Positions 15,820 to 24,225 of a DNA stretch of 28,045 bases are shown piece by piece. Made by a program: the position numbers and the translations under genes. Positions within the stretch are counted from its first letter, which is position 1, and each line of letters begins with the position of its first letter. This DNA comes from an uncultured Lachnospiraceae bacterium (GTDB lineage Bacteria; Bacillota; Clostridia; Lachnospirales; Lachnospiraceae), in NCBI GenBank assembly GCA_910585635.1, contig CAJUFE010000066.1, forward strand, positions 1 through 28,045. The letters run 5' to 3'. Below the pieces are notes generated by a model that worked only from the letters and a program-made list of their open reading frames with translations, searched no databases and was not told the DNA's origin.

Positions 15820-15867
15820 TACCTAATTTGCGATCTCTTACGTTTTTCTGAAATTTCTTCATAGGAA

Positions 15868-15897
15868 TTGCTATTTTGTGATATAGTATAGTATATT
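15868..15897 (+). promoter_or_regulatory. Candidate promoter of mecA
   Basis: TTGCTA (15868-15873) and TATATT (15892-15897) have an 18-bp spacer. Overlapping TATAGT boxes just upstream make the exact -10 uncertain. Confidence 0.4.
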
Positions 15898-15969
15898 AAT
15901 ATCGTGGCATTATCTCTTTTTTTGTCATGGGATACGAACAGGAGACTAACAAGATAGGAAGTGATCCTT

Positions 15970-16731
15970 ATGAAGATAGAACGGATCAGCGAGAACCAGA
16001 TCCGCTGCACCTTGAACAACTTTGACTTAAGCGCCCGGAACCTAGATCTGACCGAGCTGGCTTATGGCACGGAAAAGGCCAGGAACCTTTTCCGGGAGAT
16101 GATCCAGAAGGCTTCCAATGAAGTGGGGTTCGACGCGGAGGATATCCCTCTGATGGTGGAGGCGATCCCCTTATCCAGCGAAAGTGTGATGCTGGTGATC
16201 ACCAAGATCGAGGACCCGGAAGAACTGGATACCCGCTTCGCCAAGTTCTCCCCCATGTCCGACGAGGAGGACAGCCTCCTCTGCGACCTGGCGAACGAGC
16301 TGTTGGAAGGCGCTGACGGCCTGCTGCAGTATCTGCGCTCCGCCTCCGACCCTTCTGCCCCCCAGAAGGATGGCACAGACCCCCAGCATCCCCAGGCATC
16401 CTCAGGCAAGGACAAGAGCGAGACCGAGGCCTCCCCGCTGAACAGTCTTCGGGTGTTCACCTTCCCTTCCCTGGACCTGATCGCGGATGCGGCAAAGGTC
16501 GTGGAGCCCGCCTTTGGCGGCGAGAGCATCCTCTACAAGAACCCTCGGTCCGGCCAGTATTATCTGGTCATCCACCGGAACGGGGACGACTTAGAGTTCA
16601 GCCGGATCTGCAATGTCCTGGCCGAATACGGCGCTAAGATCCGCCATGACCATGCCACGGAAGCGTACTTTGAGGAACATTATGAAGTGATCGTCAAGAA
16701 GAACGCGATCCAGGCGCTGACACAGATCTGA
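15970..16731 (+). CDS. mecA: Adaptor protein MecA
   Basis: MecA hands unfolded or specific target proteins to the ClpC unfoldase and is a regulator of proteolysis in low-GC Gram-positive bacteria. The 253-residue product has the family layout. The N-terminal domain (MKIERISENQIRCTL, then LDLTELAYGTEKARNLFREM) recognises substrate. An acidic, S/P/Q/K/D-rich linker follows at about 125-160. The C-terminal ClpC-binding domain begins VFTFPSLDLIADAAKVV and contains SILYKNPRSGQYYLVIHR. The ATG at 15970 has AGGAAG upstream; an in-frame GTG at 15961 would add three residues. The gene is monocistronic, divergent from the kinase, and ends at an intrinsic terminator. Confidence 0.93.
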   Translation: MKIERISENQIRCTLNNFDLSARNLDLTELAYGTEKARNLFREMIQKASNEVGFDAEDIPLMVEAIPLSSESVMLVITKIEDPEELDTRFAKFSPMSDEEDSLLCDLANELLEGADGLLQYLRSASDPSAPQKDGTDPQHPQASSGKDKSETEASPLNSLRVFTFPSLDLIADAAKVVEPAFGGESILYKNPRSGQYYLVIHRNGDDLEFSRICNVLAEYGAKIRHDHATEAYFEEHYEVIVKKNAIQALTQI

Positions 16732-16740
16732 AGATCATAA

Positions 16741-16785
16741 AAAGACCGCATCGCCGGGATCTCTCCCAGGGATGCGGTTCTTTTA
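16741..16785. terminator. Intrinsic terminator between mecA and the DUF1858 gene
   Basis: ACCGCATC (16745-16752) pairs with GATGCGGT (16771-16778), followed by TCTTTTAT on the plus strand and preceded by an A-run. It can terminate mecA and, read from the other side, the convergent gene. Confidence 0.8.
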
Positions 16786-16835
16786 TAGGTCCGACCTCCC
16801 CTTGCGGGGCAGAGCCGGACTGCCGGCCCCCGCGT

Positions 16836-17036
16836 CTACAGCGCGGCCAGGACGGTGTTCATATTCTCGACCAGGGTGTCACAGTCGATGCCGTGGACCA
16901 TGCAGGCCTCTTCCAGGGATTCCGCCTGAGAAGCCGGGCAGCCTAAGCAGTGCATGCCGGCCTTCATGAGCATAGCCGGGATCGTCTCGTGCATCTGTAC
17001 CAGATCGCCGATCAACATATCTTTACTGATCTGCAT
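16836..17036 (-). CDS. DUF1858-type redox disulfide protein
   Basis: This 66-residue protein matches the small family annotated as DUF1858 or hybrid-cluster-protein-associated redox disulfide domain. Key features are an N-terminal MQISKDMLIGDLVQMHE, a GMHCLGCPAS motif with Cys30 and Cys33 as the likely redox or metal-binding pair, and SLEEACMVHGID, followed by a C-terminal helix. GAAGGAGGAGATGAACG precedes the ATG, and a strong sigma-A promoter lies at 17118-17146. It is monocistronic. No hybrid cluster protein gene is in the window, so its partner is unknown. Confidence 0.88.
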   Translation of the reverse strand: MQISKDMLIGDLVQMHETIPAMLMKAGMHCLGCPASQAESLEEACMVHGIDCDTLVENMNTVLAAL

Positions 17037-17117
17037 CGTTCATCTCCTCCTTCTGCTCGTACTGTCCAGCTTTAGCGGCCGCCCGGTACATGGACGGACG
17101 CTGCCTGGACACTTATC

Positions 17118-17146
17118 ACTATAATATCTTTTGGAGGTTTTGGCAA
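17118..17146 (-). promoter_or_regulatory. Sigma-A promoter of the DUF1858 gene
   Basis: On the minus strand, TTGCCA (17146-17141) and TATAGT (17123-17118) are separated by 17 bp. The leader to the ATG at 17036 is about 75 nt. Confidence 0.7.
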
Positions 17147-17160
17147 GGAGGAAGTTGATC

Positions 17161-17312
17161 ATGTCGCAAGAGGTCCGCGCAGGGAGGGTCCTGTCATAAC
17201 GTCACCGCGCTCTCGCTCCATGAGGAACGCAGCGGACGCTAAGCTCGAAAAGACCTCGCTAAGCGCCGGCGTTCCTCAAGGGGTTCCTTTTATGACAGGA
17301 CCCTCCCTGCGC
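17161..17312. repeat. Structured dispersed repeat with nested hairpins
   Basis: The outer arms 17177-17199 and 17290-17312 are perfectly complementary over 23 bp. A nested 10-bp pair (TGAGGAACGC at 17221-17230, GCGTTCCTCA at 17269-17278) lies inside. The left 67 bp (17161-17227) match 27924-27990 with 12 mismatches and no gaps. A conserved unpaired block, ACGTCACC-CGCTCTCGCTC, lies between the outer and inner stems. The element sits just 3' of uxuB, where it could end the operon, and abuts the DUF1858 promoter. Confidence 0.85.
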
Positions 17313-17339
17313 TACAAACTGGTGTGGCTATATCGTATG

Positions 17340-18923
17340 CTACACATATTTCTCCAAGGTCGCCCGCACAGCTCCCGGCCCGGCCAGCAGCTCTTCCAGG
17401 TAGCCGCTCACCTTATCCGCCAGCTTGCAGGAATATAGGTCCACCCCGAAGATCGCCATATCGGACAGGATCGGACGGAGCTGCTCTTTATCCAGGGGCT
17501 GGCCCAGATCGATCCCTTTCAGCTTCTCCTTCATAGCGGGGAGCAGGGGATCCGGGCTGATCTCAAAGGGCTGGCCTTCATCGTCCTTGCCCACCAGGTA
17601 GCGCAGCCATCCGGCCAGCACCAGGGGGATCAGCTTCAGCTGGGAGGCCTCATGGGTGTCGGAGGCCATATAGGCCTTGATGGTCTCGCCGAACCGGATC
17701 GACAGCTTCTGGGAGGTATCGGTGGCGATCCGCTGGGGCGTATCCGGCATAAAGGGATTGGGCAGCCTGGCGGTCAGCACTTCTTCCAGGAACTTCTTCG
17801 GGTCGATCACGCCGGGATCCACCACAAAGGGCATCCCTTCCTCATGGCTCATCCGGTCGATGAACCGAGAGAGCTCCTTATCCTCCATCTCCGCCGCGAT
17901 CGAGGTGTAGCCTAAAAGGCATCCGTAGATCGCCAGGCAGGTGTGGAGGGGGTTCAAGCAGGTGCAGACCTTCATCTTCTCCACCTTATTGACGATATCC
18001 CGGCTGGTGATGATCACCCCCACATGCTCCAGGGGCGGACGTCCGTTAGGGAACTGGTCCTCGATCACCAGGTACTGGGGCTTCTCCGCGTTGACGAAAG
18101 GCGCGATATAGGTATGCTTTGTGGTCACGAAGGGGCTGACCTCCTCCACCCCGTCGGCGATCAGCTGCTCCTCCACCACCGGGTGGGGACGAGGCGTGAT
18201 CTTGTCGATCATGCTCCAGGGGAAGGCGATCTTGGTCTCCAGGAACTCTAGATCCTCCGCCGAGATCTTCCCATTATCCTTCCAGGCCCGGGCGATCTCC
18301 AGCACGGCCGCCTGGAGCTTCTCGCCATTGTGAGAGCAGTTATCCATGCTGACCAGGGAAAGGGGCTTGCCGCAGGCGCGGCCTCTCCCTATGCACATAG
18401 CCGTCAGCTGGGCCATGAAGCTTTTGCAGCCCTCCGGCCCCTTCTCCATATCCGCCGCCACCGCAGGGAGCAGCTCATGGTCCGCGCCCCGCAGAGAATA
18501 GCCCTTCTCCGTGATGGTGAAGGACACCATCTGCAGGGAGGGCGCCTCCATGATCTGCCCGATCTTCTCGCTGTCGTAGAGCATGGTCAGGCTGTCCGCC
18601 ATGGATCCCACGATCTCCTTATCCAGCTTGCCGTCCGCGTTCAAGGTGACAGCGATGGTCAGGTTATCGTAGGGGCGGAAGCACTTCGTGATGATCTCCT
18701 CATCGTAGCCCTCGCAGCAGATGATCCCTGTCTCCATCTCGCCTTTCTCGATCAGCCGCTGGCACAGCACCGCCGGGAAGATCCGAAAGATGTTCCCGGA
18801 GCCGAAATGCAGCCACTGGGTATCCTTTGCCGTATTTTCCGCGATCTTCTCCGGATCGTAGCCTGGAAGGTGATAGCCCTTCCAGTCCTCTTTATTCTTG
18901 ATCGATGTCAATGAAAGTTTCAA
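17340..18923 (-). CDS. uxuB: D-mannonate oxidoreductase (fructuronate reductase)
   Basis: This is a long-chain mannitol-dehydrogenase-family enzyme that interconverts fructuronate and mannonate with NAD(H) in hexuronate catabolism. The N-terminal nucleotide-binding part contains WLHFGSGNIFRIFPA (about 37-51). SMIDKITPRPHP and NPLHT lie in the central catalytic region typical of the family, and a helical C-terminal domain follows. Length (527) is in the family range. The start is a TTG at 18923: GGAAGGGAG lies about 9 nt upstream and overlaps the end of uxuA, with only 4 nt between the genes. It is the last gene of the dctPQM-uxuAB operon and is followed by the structured repeat at 17161-17312. 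UxuB is favoured over tagaturonate reductase (UxaB) because uxuA is adjacent. Confidence 0.92.
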   Translation of the reverse strand: MKLSLTSIKNKEDWKGYHLPGYDPEKIAENTAKDTQWLHFGSGNIFRIFPAVLCQRLIEKGEMETGIICCEGYDEEIITKCFRPYDNLTIAVTLNADGKLDKEIVGSMADSLTMLYDSEKIGQIMEAPSLQMVSFTITEKGYSLRGADHELLPAVAADMEKGPEGCKSFMAQLTAMCIGRGRACGKPLSLVSMDNCSHNGEKLQAAVLEIARAWKDNGKISAEDLEFLETKIAFPWSMIDKITPRPHPVVEEQLIADGVEEVSPFVTTKHTYIAPFVNAEKPQYLVIEDQFPNGRPPLEHVGVIITSRDIVNKVEKMKVCTCLNPLHTCLAIYGCLLGYTSIAAEMEDKELSRFIDRMSHEEGMPFVVDPGVIDPKKFLEEVLTARLPNPFMPDTPQRIATDTSQKLSIRFGETIKAYMASDTHEASQLKLIPLVLAGWLRYLVGKDDEGQPFEISPDPLLPAMKEKLKGIDLGQPLDKEQLRPILSDMAIFGVDLYSCKLADKVSGYLEELLAGPGAVRATLEKYV

Positions 18924-18927
18924 GGTC

Positions 18928-19995
18928 TTATCTCCCTTCCAGTCTTTCTAGCATATCCCAGCAGCCCCACAGATACATGATCCCCAGAGCCCGGTCATAG
19001 AGGCCGTAGCCCGGCCGGCACTGCTCGCCCCAGATGTGGCGGCCGTGGTCCGGACGCACATAGCCCTTGTAGCCGCAGTCATGGTATGCCCGCATGATCT
19101 CTAAGATCCCCACATCGCCGTCACAATCCCGATGGGAAGCCTCGGTGAAATCGCCGTTAGCAAAGTGCTTCACGTTGCGGATATGGGCAAAGGCGATCCG
19201 GTCGCAGTAGGTGCGGATGATATCCGGCACGTCGTTCTTCGGGTTTGCCCCCAGAGAGCCGGAGCATAAGCACAGGCAGTTGTGGTCGTCATCCACCATG
19301 GACAGGAAATGGCCGATGGCCTCCTTGTCCACTAAGAGGCGGGGGATCCCAAAGATATCCCAGGGCGGATCATCCTGATGGATCGCCATCTTGATCCCGG
19401 TCTCGTGGCAGGTGGGCATGATCTGCTCCAGGAAATACTTTAAGTTCTCCCACAGCTTCTCCTTGGTCACCGGGCGGTATTTCTCAAAAAGCTCGTCCAG
19501 CTGGGCCATACGCTCCGGCTCCCAGCCCGGGAAGGTCATCCCATGCAGGTTCTCCAGGATATACTTGGCCATCTCTTTATAATCGTCCTGGATCTTAGCC
19601 TTCTCATAGAACAGGGCGGTGGAACCGTCCTCCATGGGGTGGAACAGGTCCGTACGGGTCCAGTCGAAGATCGGCATGAAATTATAGGTGACCACCTTCA
19701 CGCCAAACTTTGCCAGGTTCCTTAAGGTCTGCTTATAATTCTCGATATACTGATCCCTTGTGGGCAGTCCGATCTTGATATCATCATGGACGTTCACACT
19801 CTCCACCACATCCATATTGAAGCCTGCCCCCTCGATCTGACGGCGGGCCTCCTCGATCTCTTCTACCTCCCATACCTCTCCGGCCTGCTTGTGGTGCAGC
19901 GCCCATACCAGTCCGGTCACGCCGGGGATCTGTTTGATCTGCTCCGGTGTGATACTGTCATTTCCTTCGCCGTACCAGCGAAATGTCATCTGCAT
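18928..19995 (-). CDS. uxuA: Mannonate dehydratase
   Basis: The enzyme dehydrates D-mannonate to 2-keto-3-deoxy-D-gluconate using a divalent metal in a TIM-barrel fold. The 355-residue product carries MTFRWYGEGND at the start, KMAIHQDDPPWDIFGIPR around the metal site, CLCLCSGSLGANP, FAHIRNVK and RPDHGRHIWGE, all hallmarks of UxuA. The first ATG (19995) has AAGGAG upstream; a second ATG two codons later is also possible. It follows dctM by 56 nt and precedes uxuB by 4 nt, so it belongs to the same leftward transcript. The step after it (KDG kinase and aldolase) is not encoded in this window. Confidence 0.95.
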   Translation of the reverse strand: MQMTFRWYGEGNDSITPEQIKQIPGVTGLVWALHHKQAGEVWEVEEIEEARRQIEGAGFNMDVVESVNVHDDIKIGLPTRDQYIENYKQTLRNLAKFGVKVVTYNFMPIFDWTRTDLFHPMEDGSTALFYEKAKIQDDYKEMAKYILENLHGMTFPGWEPERMAQLDELFEKYRPVTKEKLWENLKYFLEQIMPTCHETGIKMAIHQDDPPWDIFGIPRLLVDKEAIGHFLSMVDDDHNCLCLCSGSLGANPKNDVPDIIRTYCDRIAFAHIRNVKHFANGDFTEASHRDCDGDVGILEIMRAYHDCGYKGYVRPDHGRHIWGEQCRPGYGLYDRALGIMYLWGCWDMLERLEGR

Positions 19996-20051
19996 GGTCC
20001 TTTTCTCCTTTCTCTTTCCTACGTTTCTATTTTTCTATCGTTAGGACTATT

Positions 20052-21353
20052 TTATACCAAACCAGCCATCATGGGAAGACCCATGCTGAGGAAGGGTACA
20101 TACGTGATGAGCAGCAGGCCGATCAAGATCGCCACATAGTACCAGAGCATATAGGGGATGGTCTTGGCCAGGGTGCTGCCGCCCACCTTGATCGCCACGA
20201 ACAAGGTGTTCCCCACCGGCGGGGTGATGTTCCCGATGCACAGGTTATACACTAAGATCAGGCCGAAATGGATCGGATCCATCCCAAAGCTCTTCACGAT
20301 CGGCAGGAACAAGGGGGTAAAGATCAAGATCGCCGGGGTCACATCCATAAAGGTACCCGCGATCAGCAAGATCACGTTCATGATCAGCAGGATGATGATG
20401 TAGTTATCCGTCAGGCTGAGCAATGCCGCCGATACCGCCTGGGGGATCTGGAGGAACGCCATGACCCACCCCAGGATGTTGGACACGCCGATCAGGAACA
20501 CCACCATGCCGCTCATCTTCGCGCTGTCCACCACGATCTCCCAGAAGGACTTTACCGTGATGTTCTTATAGCAGATGCCTAAGACCAGGGCATAGACCAC
20601 CGCGATCGCGGATCCTTCCGTGGCGGTGAAGATACCGCCCACGATGCCGCCGATGACCACAACGATCAGGGAGAGGGCCGGGAGGGCCTTAAGAGTACAG
20701 CGTCCCAGGTTCTTCCAGTCGTACTTTCCGCCCATGCCCTTATAGCCTTTTTTCTTGGCCAGGAGCACGCCCACGATCACACAGCACAGGGCCCATAAGA
20801 TCCCGGGGACGTAGCCGGCCAGGAACAGGGCCGCCACCGATGTACCGCCGGAGGCCAGGGAATAGGTGATCAGCGCGTTAGAGGGCGGGATCAAAAGGCC
20901 GGAGGGAGCGGAAGCGCCGTTGGTGGCCGCGCACATGCCCTTATCATAGCCCTGCTGCTCTTCCCCTTCCTTCACCATGCTGCCCACTGCGGCCGCGGCC
21001 GCAGAAGCCGAACCGGAGATCGCGCCGAAGAGGGCATTAGCCCCGGCATTGGTCACTAAGAGGGCGCCGGGGAGCTTCCCTAAGATCGCCATGACGAAAT
21101 CCACCAGCCGCTTGGCGATCCCGCCCTGGTTCATCAGGTTCCCGGCCAGGATAAAGAAGGGGATCGCGGTAAGGCTGAACTTGCTCATGCCCACGAAGGT
21201 CCTCTGGGCCGCCGTCACCACCGACACATCTAAGGGTACCGTCTGGAGGATCACGAACAGGGAGGAGATCCCGATCGAGTAGGCGATAGGAACGCCAAGT
21301 GCCAGCAGTACTAATAATACCAGTAAGATCAGAAATAAAGATTGTATCGCCAT
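20052..21353 (-). CDS. dctM: TRAP transporter large permease (DctM type)
   Basis: This is the large membrane subunit of a tripartite ATP-independent periplasmic-type transporter, which imports organic acids using an ion gradient. The 433-residue length and about 11-12 hydrophobic segments are typical. Family motifs include PFFILAGNLMNQGGIAKRLV near the N-terminus, GASAPSGLLIPPSNALI, and VYNLCIGNITPPVGNTLF near the C-terminus. The start ATG directly follows the dctQ stop (TAAATG) with GGAGGGG upstream. Its position between the binding protein gene and uxuAB points to uronate (glucuronate, galacturonate or a derivative) as substrate, which is inferred from context. Confidence 0.95.
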   Translation of the reverse strand: MAIQSLFLILLVLLVLLALGVPIAYSIGISSLFVILQTVPLDVSVVTAAQRTFVGMSKFSLTAIPFFILAGNLMNQGGIAKRLVDFVMAILGKLPGALLVTNAGANALFGAISGSASAAAAAVGSMVKEGEEQQGYDKGMCAATNGASAPSGLLIPPSNALITYSLASGGTSVAALFLAGYVPGILWALCCVIVGVLLAKKKGYKGMGGKYDWKNLGRCTLKALPALSLIVVVIGGIVGGIFTATEGSAIAVVYALVLGICYKNITVKSFWEIVVDSAKMSGMVVFLIGVSNILGWVMAFLQIPQAVSAALLSLTDNYIIILLIMNVILLIAGTFMDVTPAILIFTPLFLPIVKSFGMDPIHFGLILVYNLCIGNITPPVGNTLFVAIKVGGSTLAKTIPYMLWYYVAILIGLLLITYVPFLSMGLPMMAGLV

Positions 21354-21833
21354 TTACACTGTCCCCTCCTTCTTCTTCAGGATATCTGCGATGTTCAGCA
21401 CCGTATAGACCATGTTCAAGAGCCCGCACAGCGGGAGGACGATATAGAACACGCCGATCGGCACACCCAGGGATGAGGTCATCTGCCCCATAGCCAGGTT
21501 CGCGATCTGATAGCCGCCGTAGGCCAGGATGATGGCGGAGAACAGGAAGGCGATCACCTCCGACAGGCAGGCGAAGAACTTCTGCATCATGGGACTGGTC
21601 TTCTCCACCAGGATCGGGATGTTCATGTGGCCCCTCTCCGCCGTGACGATGGAGGCCCCTAAAAGGCTCATCCAGGCGAACATGTAGGAGACCAGCTCCT
21701 CGGACCAGGAGGAGGGTGCGTTCAAGACGTAGCGGGTCAGGACCTGCCAGCAGGTCAGCACCACCATCACCAGGAAGCTCACACCTGCCAACAGGTTCAA
21801 AAGGCGTGTCAGGATATCACGTAGTCTGCTCAT
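21354..21833 (-). CDS. dctQ: TRAP transporter small permease (DctQ type)
   Basis: The small membrane subunit pairs with DctM. It has four predicted membrane segments, starting about residues 9-31 (LLAGVSFLVMVVLTCWQVLTR), and the family's typical WSEELVSYMFAWMSLLGAS. I prefer the ATG at 21833 because GGAGGG lies 8 nt upstream. An in-frame GTG at 21839 overlaps the dctP stop but leaves only about 3 nt between it and the same ribosome binding site. The gene sits between dctP and dctM without gaps. Confidence 0.93.
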   Translation of the reverse strand: MSRLRDILTRLLNLLAGVSFLVMVVLTCWQVLTRYVLNAPSSWSEELVSYMFAWMSLLGASIVTAERGHMNIPILVEKTSPMMQKFFACLSEVIAFLFSAIILAYGGYQIANLAMGQMTSSLGVPIGVFYIVLPLCGLLNMVYTVLNIADILKKKEGTV

Positions 21834-21835
21834 CT

Positions 21836-22876
21836 TCACGTCCCTCCTTCTGTATTTTGTAGGTGTTCCTGGTTATGGATCTGGATCGCGTCGTAAAATG
21901 GCTTCAGGTCCGGGTACTGCTCCAAAAGGGTCTGGTGCATGGAGACGCAGATCTCCTGGAAAGGCGCCGTATCCGGGTAGAGGAACTGGACGCCCTGCTC
22001 ATTTTCCGCCTTGGCCTTAGCCGCCTCCACAGCGCTGGTCCACTCTGCCCGCTCCACCTGGTTCACCACATCGAACCCTTCCTCGAACACCTTCCGCTCT
22101 TCCGGGGAAAGGCCGTCCAGGAACGCACAGTTCCCGATCAGGATATCCGGGATCATCTGATGCATATCATAGGAATAATACTTGCACACATCGCCATGAC
22201 CGTTGGAGGTCAGGGCCATCTCATTATTTTCCGCGCCGTCGATGATCTTCGACTGGAGCGCCGTGTAGACCTCGCCAAAGCCCATGGGGGTGGCGGATCC
22301 GCCTAAGAGCCGCATCATCTCCACATTGGTGGGGGACTGCTGCACCCGGATCTTCAGTCCCTTAAGGTCTGCAGGGGACTGGATCGGCGTGGAGACGGTA
22401 TAGAAGTTCCTGGTCCCCGCATCGATCCAGGTGACCGCCTCGAACCCGGCCTTTTTCGTCGAATCGAAGATCGGGCCGGTGATCGCCTCATCGTCCATAG
22501 AATCATGGTACGCCTCGCTGGATGTGAACAGGTACGGCATGTTGAACAAGGTATAATTGTCCGAGAATGTCTCCAAGATCGAATTGCTGGCTACACAAAA
22601 GTCGATCGCGCCGGTCTGGGTCAGCTGCACCATGTCGGTCTGTGAGCCTAAAAGCTCACTGGGATACACCTCGATATCATACTTGTCCCCCAGCGCGCTC
22701 TCCACATAGCGCTCAAATTCCAGCAGGGCCACATGGGTGGGATGGTCCGTGGCCTGGTTATGGCCGATCCGGACGATCCGCCTGCCATCCGCATTGCTCC
22801 CGGCACAGCCGGTCAGGGCCGATGCCATGAGTACTGTCCCCAGCGAAAGGCACAATACTCCGTAAAGTTTTCTCAT
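21836..22876 (-). CDS. dctP: TRAP transporter substrate-binding lipoprotein (DctP type)
   Basis: This is the extracytoplasmic solute receptor of the TRAP system. It has a lipoprotein signal with lipobox LTGC at about residue 24, so in this Gram-positive host it is membrane-tethered. DctP-fold markers include GHNQATDHPTHVALLEFERY, LKGLKIRVQQSPTNVEMM with the Arg that usually binds the substrate carboxylate, GFGEVYTALQSKIIDGAENN, and ALTSNGHGDV. Length (346) is typical. AAAGGAGATAGGAGAGG precedes the ATG. It is the first gene of the hexuronate operon, read from a promoter with a good -10 and poor -35 next to an inverted repeat. That fits activation by the divergent AraC-type regulator. Confidence 0.94.
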   Translation of the reverse strand: MRKLYGVLCLSLGTVLMASALTGCAGSNADGRRIVRIGHNQATDHPTHVALLEFERYVESALGDKYDIEVYPSELLGSQTDMVQLTQTGAIDFCVASNSILETFSDNYTLFNMPYLFTSSEAYHDSMDDEAITGPIFDSTKKAGFEAVTWIDAGTRNFYTVSTPIQSPADLKGLKIRVQQSPTNVEMMRLLGGSATPMGFGEVYTALQSKIIDGAENNEMALTSNGHGDVCKYYSYDMHQMIPDILIGNCAFLDGLSPEERKVFEEGFDVVNQVERAEWTSAVEAAKAKAENEQGVQFLYPDTAPFQEICVSMHQTLLEQYPDLKPFYDAIQIHNQEHLQNTEGGT

Positions 22877-22972
22877 CCTCTCCTATCTCCTTTCTTGATC
22901 TGTCCGATCTGCTACCACATACGATCATCGAAGCCTCTGGATCTGTAGGCTTTCTATGATCTTGTTGCTTAT

Positions 22973-23001
22973 ATTATACCGCTTTTTTCAGGATATGGCA
23001 C
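22973..23001 (-). promoter_or_regulatory. Activator-dependent promoter of the dctPQM-uxuAB operon
   Basis: A perfect TATAAT (22978-22973, minus strand) has no good -35: at 17 bp the hexamer is GTGCCA (23001-22996). The inverted repeat 22991-23010 covers the -35 position, as expected for a class II activator site. Confidence 0.6.
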
Positions 23002-23010
23002 GGTATATCC
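22991..23010. promoter_or_regulatory. Candidate operator between dctP and the AraC regulator
   Basis: GGATAT (22991-22996) and ATATCC (23005-23010) form an inverted repeat with an 8-bp spacer. It covers the -35 position of the operon promoter and ends 3 bp before the -35 of the regulator's own promoter, so one bound protein could activate one gene and repress the other. AraC proteins often use direct repeats, so the binding protein is uncertain. Confidence 0.5.
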
Positions 23011-23013
23011 TTC

Positions 23014-23042
23014 TTGAAATGTAGTAAATCTTGCTGTATAAT
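23014..23042 (+). promoter_or_regulatory. Sigma-A promoter of the AraC-type regulator
   Basis: TTGAAA (23014-23019), a 17-bp spacer, and a perfect TATAAT (23037-23042). The leader to the ATG at 23081 is about 32 nt. Confidence 0.8.
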
Positions 23043-23080
23043 ACAGATATCAACAAAAGGATGGGAGTTTTCTATCAAAT

Positions 23081-23935
23081 ATGTACAAAGAAGATTTCAC
23101 ACACCGCCAGATCATGGCTGAACATTTTTATGAGTACCATCATTATTGCAATAATGACCTGCTGCATATCGACTTCCACCAGCACGCATTTTATGAGATC
23201 TACCTCTTCATCTCCGGGAATGTCAACTACATCATCGAGGGGCGCACCTACAAGCTCCGCCCAGGCGATATCCTGCTGACCAACAACAGTGATATCCACC
23301 GTCCGGAGATCATCCCGTCCATCCAGCCCTACGAGCGGATCGTCCTCTGGCTGGACGACGACTTCTTTAACGGTCTGCGGGATATCGGGGAGGATCTGAC
23401 CGCCTGCTTCCGGGATGCCTCCCGCCGGGATTACCGCCTCTTCCGCCCGGACGAGACCCAGATGCTGAAGATCCGGTCCGCCTGCGATACGATCGAGCAC
23501 GAGCGCACCAATAACCGTCTGGGGAACCGGGTCCTTGCCTATGCCTCCGTCATGGAGATCTTAGTCCTGCTCAGCCGGGCCTATTATGAGATATCCGACC
23601 AGGCCTTCCAGGACGTGACCGAGAACGAGCAGATCAATCAGATCGTCTCTTATATCAATCATCATCTGAACGAGGACTTAAGCCTGGATCATCTGTCTGA
23701 GCATTTTTTTCTGAGCAAATATCACTTGAGCCACCAGTTCAAGCAGTTCACCGGTCTGCCCATCTACCAGTTCATCCTGAAGAAAAGGCTGACGATCGCC
23801 CGGAACCTGCTGCTCCACGGAAAGACGGTGACAGAAGCCTACTCCGAATGCGGGTTCAGTGATTATTCGAATTTTCTAAAAGCCTTTAAACGGGAGTTTG
23901 GCGAAAAGCCCAGTGATTTCATGAAGAAAACTTGA
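23081..23935 (+). CDS. AraC-family regulator, probably of the hexuronate operon
   Basis: The 284-residue product has an N-terminal cupin-type sensing domain (about 26-100), with HQHAFYEIYLFISGNVNYII and YKLRPGDILLTNNSDIHR typical of sugar-binding AraC regulators. The C-terminal AraC DNA-binding domain (about 185-284) contains two helix-turn-helix units: DLSLDHLSEHFFLSKYHLSH and TVTEAYSECGFSDYSNFLKA followed by FKREFGEKPSDF. The ribosome binding site is weak (GGGAG about 13 nt upstream), so expression may be low. It is divergent from dctP, with an inverted repeat between the two promoters. The ligand is presumably a uronate or pathway intermediate. Confidence 0.92.
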   Translation: MYKEDFTHRQIMAEHFYEYHHYCNNDLLHIDFHQHAFYEIYLFISGNVNYIIEGRTYKLRPGDILLTNNSDIHRPEIIPSIQPYERIVLWLDDDFFNGLRDIGEDLTACFRDASRRDYRLFRPDETQMLKIRSACDTIEHERTNNRLGNRVLAYASVMEILVLLSRAYYEISDQAFQDVTENEQINQIVSYINHHLNEDLSLDHLSEHFFLSKYHLSHQFKQFTGLPIYQFILKKRLTIARNLLLHGKTVTEAYSECGFSDYSNFLKAFKREFGEKPSDFMKKT

Positions 23936-23981
23936 TCTCGTATCTGATCCTGTATTTACTTGGATACCTATGAATTTCCTC

Positions 23982-24010
23982 TTGAATAATTTCGGGTTTT
24001 ATTATAGAAT
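23982..24010 (+). promoter_or_regulatory. Sigma-A promoter of the ferredoxin gene
   Basis: TTGAAT (23982-23987), a 17-bp spacer, and TAGAAT (24005-24010), ending 30 bp before the ATG. Confidence 0.65.
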
Positions 24011-24040
24011 ATACTCAAAACTTTAAAGGAGGTAATCACC

Positions 24041-24211
24041 ATGGCATATGTGATCAATGATTCTTGCGTGAGCTGCGGCACCTGTGCTGGCGAATGTCCA
24101 GTAGGCGCTATCGCTGAGGGAGATGGCAAGTATGTTATCGATGCTGACAGCTGCATCAGCTGCGGCACCTGTGCTGGCGCATGCCCTACCGGCGCTATCG
24201 AGGAAGGCTGA
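24041..24211 (+). CDS. 2[4Fe-4S] ferredoxin
   Basis: This 56-residue protein is a clostridial-type ferredoxin, a small electron carrier for fermentative redox enzymes. It has two cluster-binding motifs in a repeated half-molecule: CVSCGTCAGECP (residues 9-20) and CISCGTCAGACP (about 38-49). Each is CxxCxxCxxxCP and each is followed by GAI. AAAGGAGG lies about 8 nt before the ATG, a sigma-A promoter is just upstream, and an intrinsic terminator follows the stop. The gene is therefore monocistronic and probably strongly expressed. The two halves are very similar in DNA, reflecting the ancestral duplication of the family. Confidence 0.96.
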   Translation: MAYVINDSCVSCGTCAGECPVGAIAEGDGKYVIDADSCISCGTCAGACPTGAIEEG

Positions 24212-24225
24212 TCTTGACCTTACAT

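Noticed and set aside
15777..16019. 80-codon minus-strand open frame between the kinase and mecA genes
   Set aside because: It covers both promoters and the mecA start, with no ribosome binding site or recognisable protein features.
22877..23080. Catabolite-response (cre) site for the uxu operon
   Set aside because: No sequence close to the cre consensus with its central CG and flanking symmetry was found in the intergenic region.
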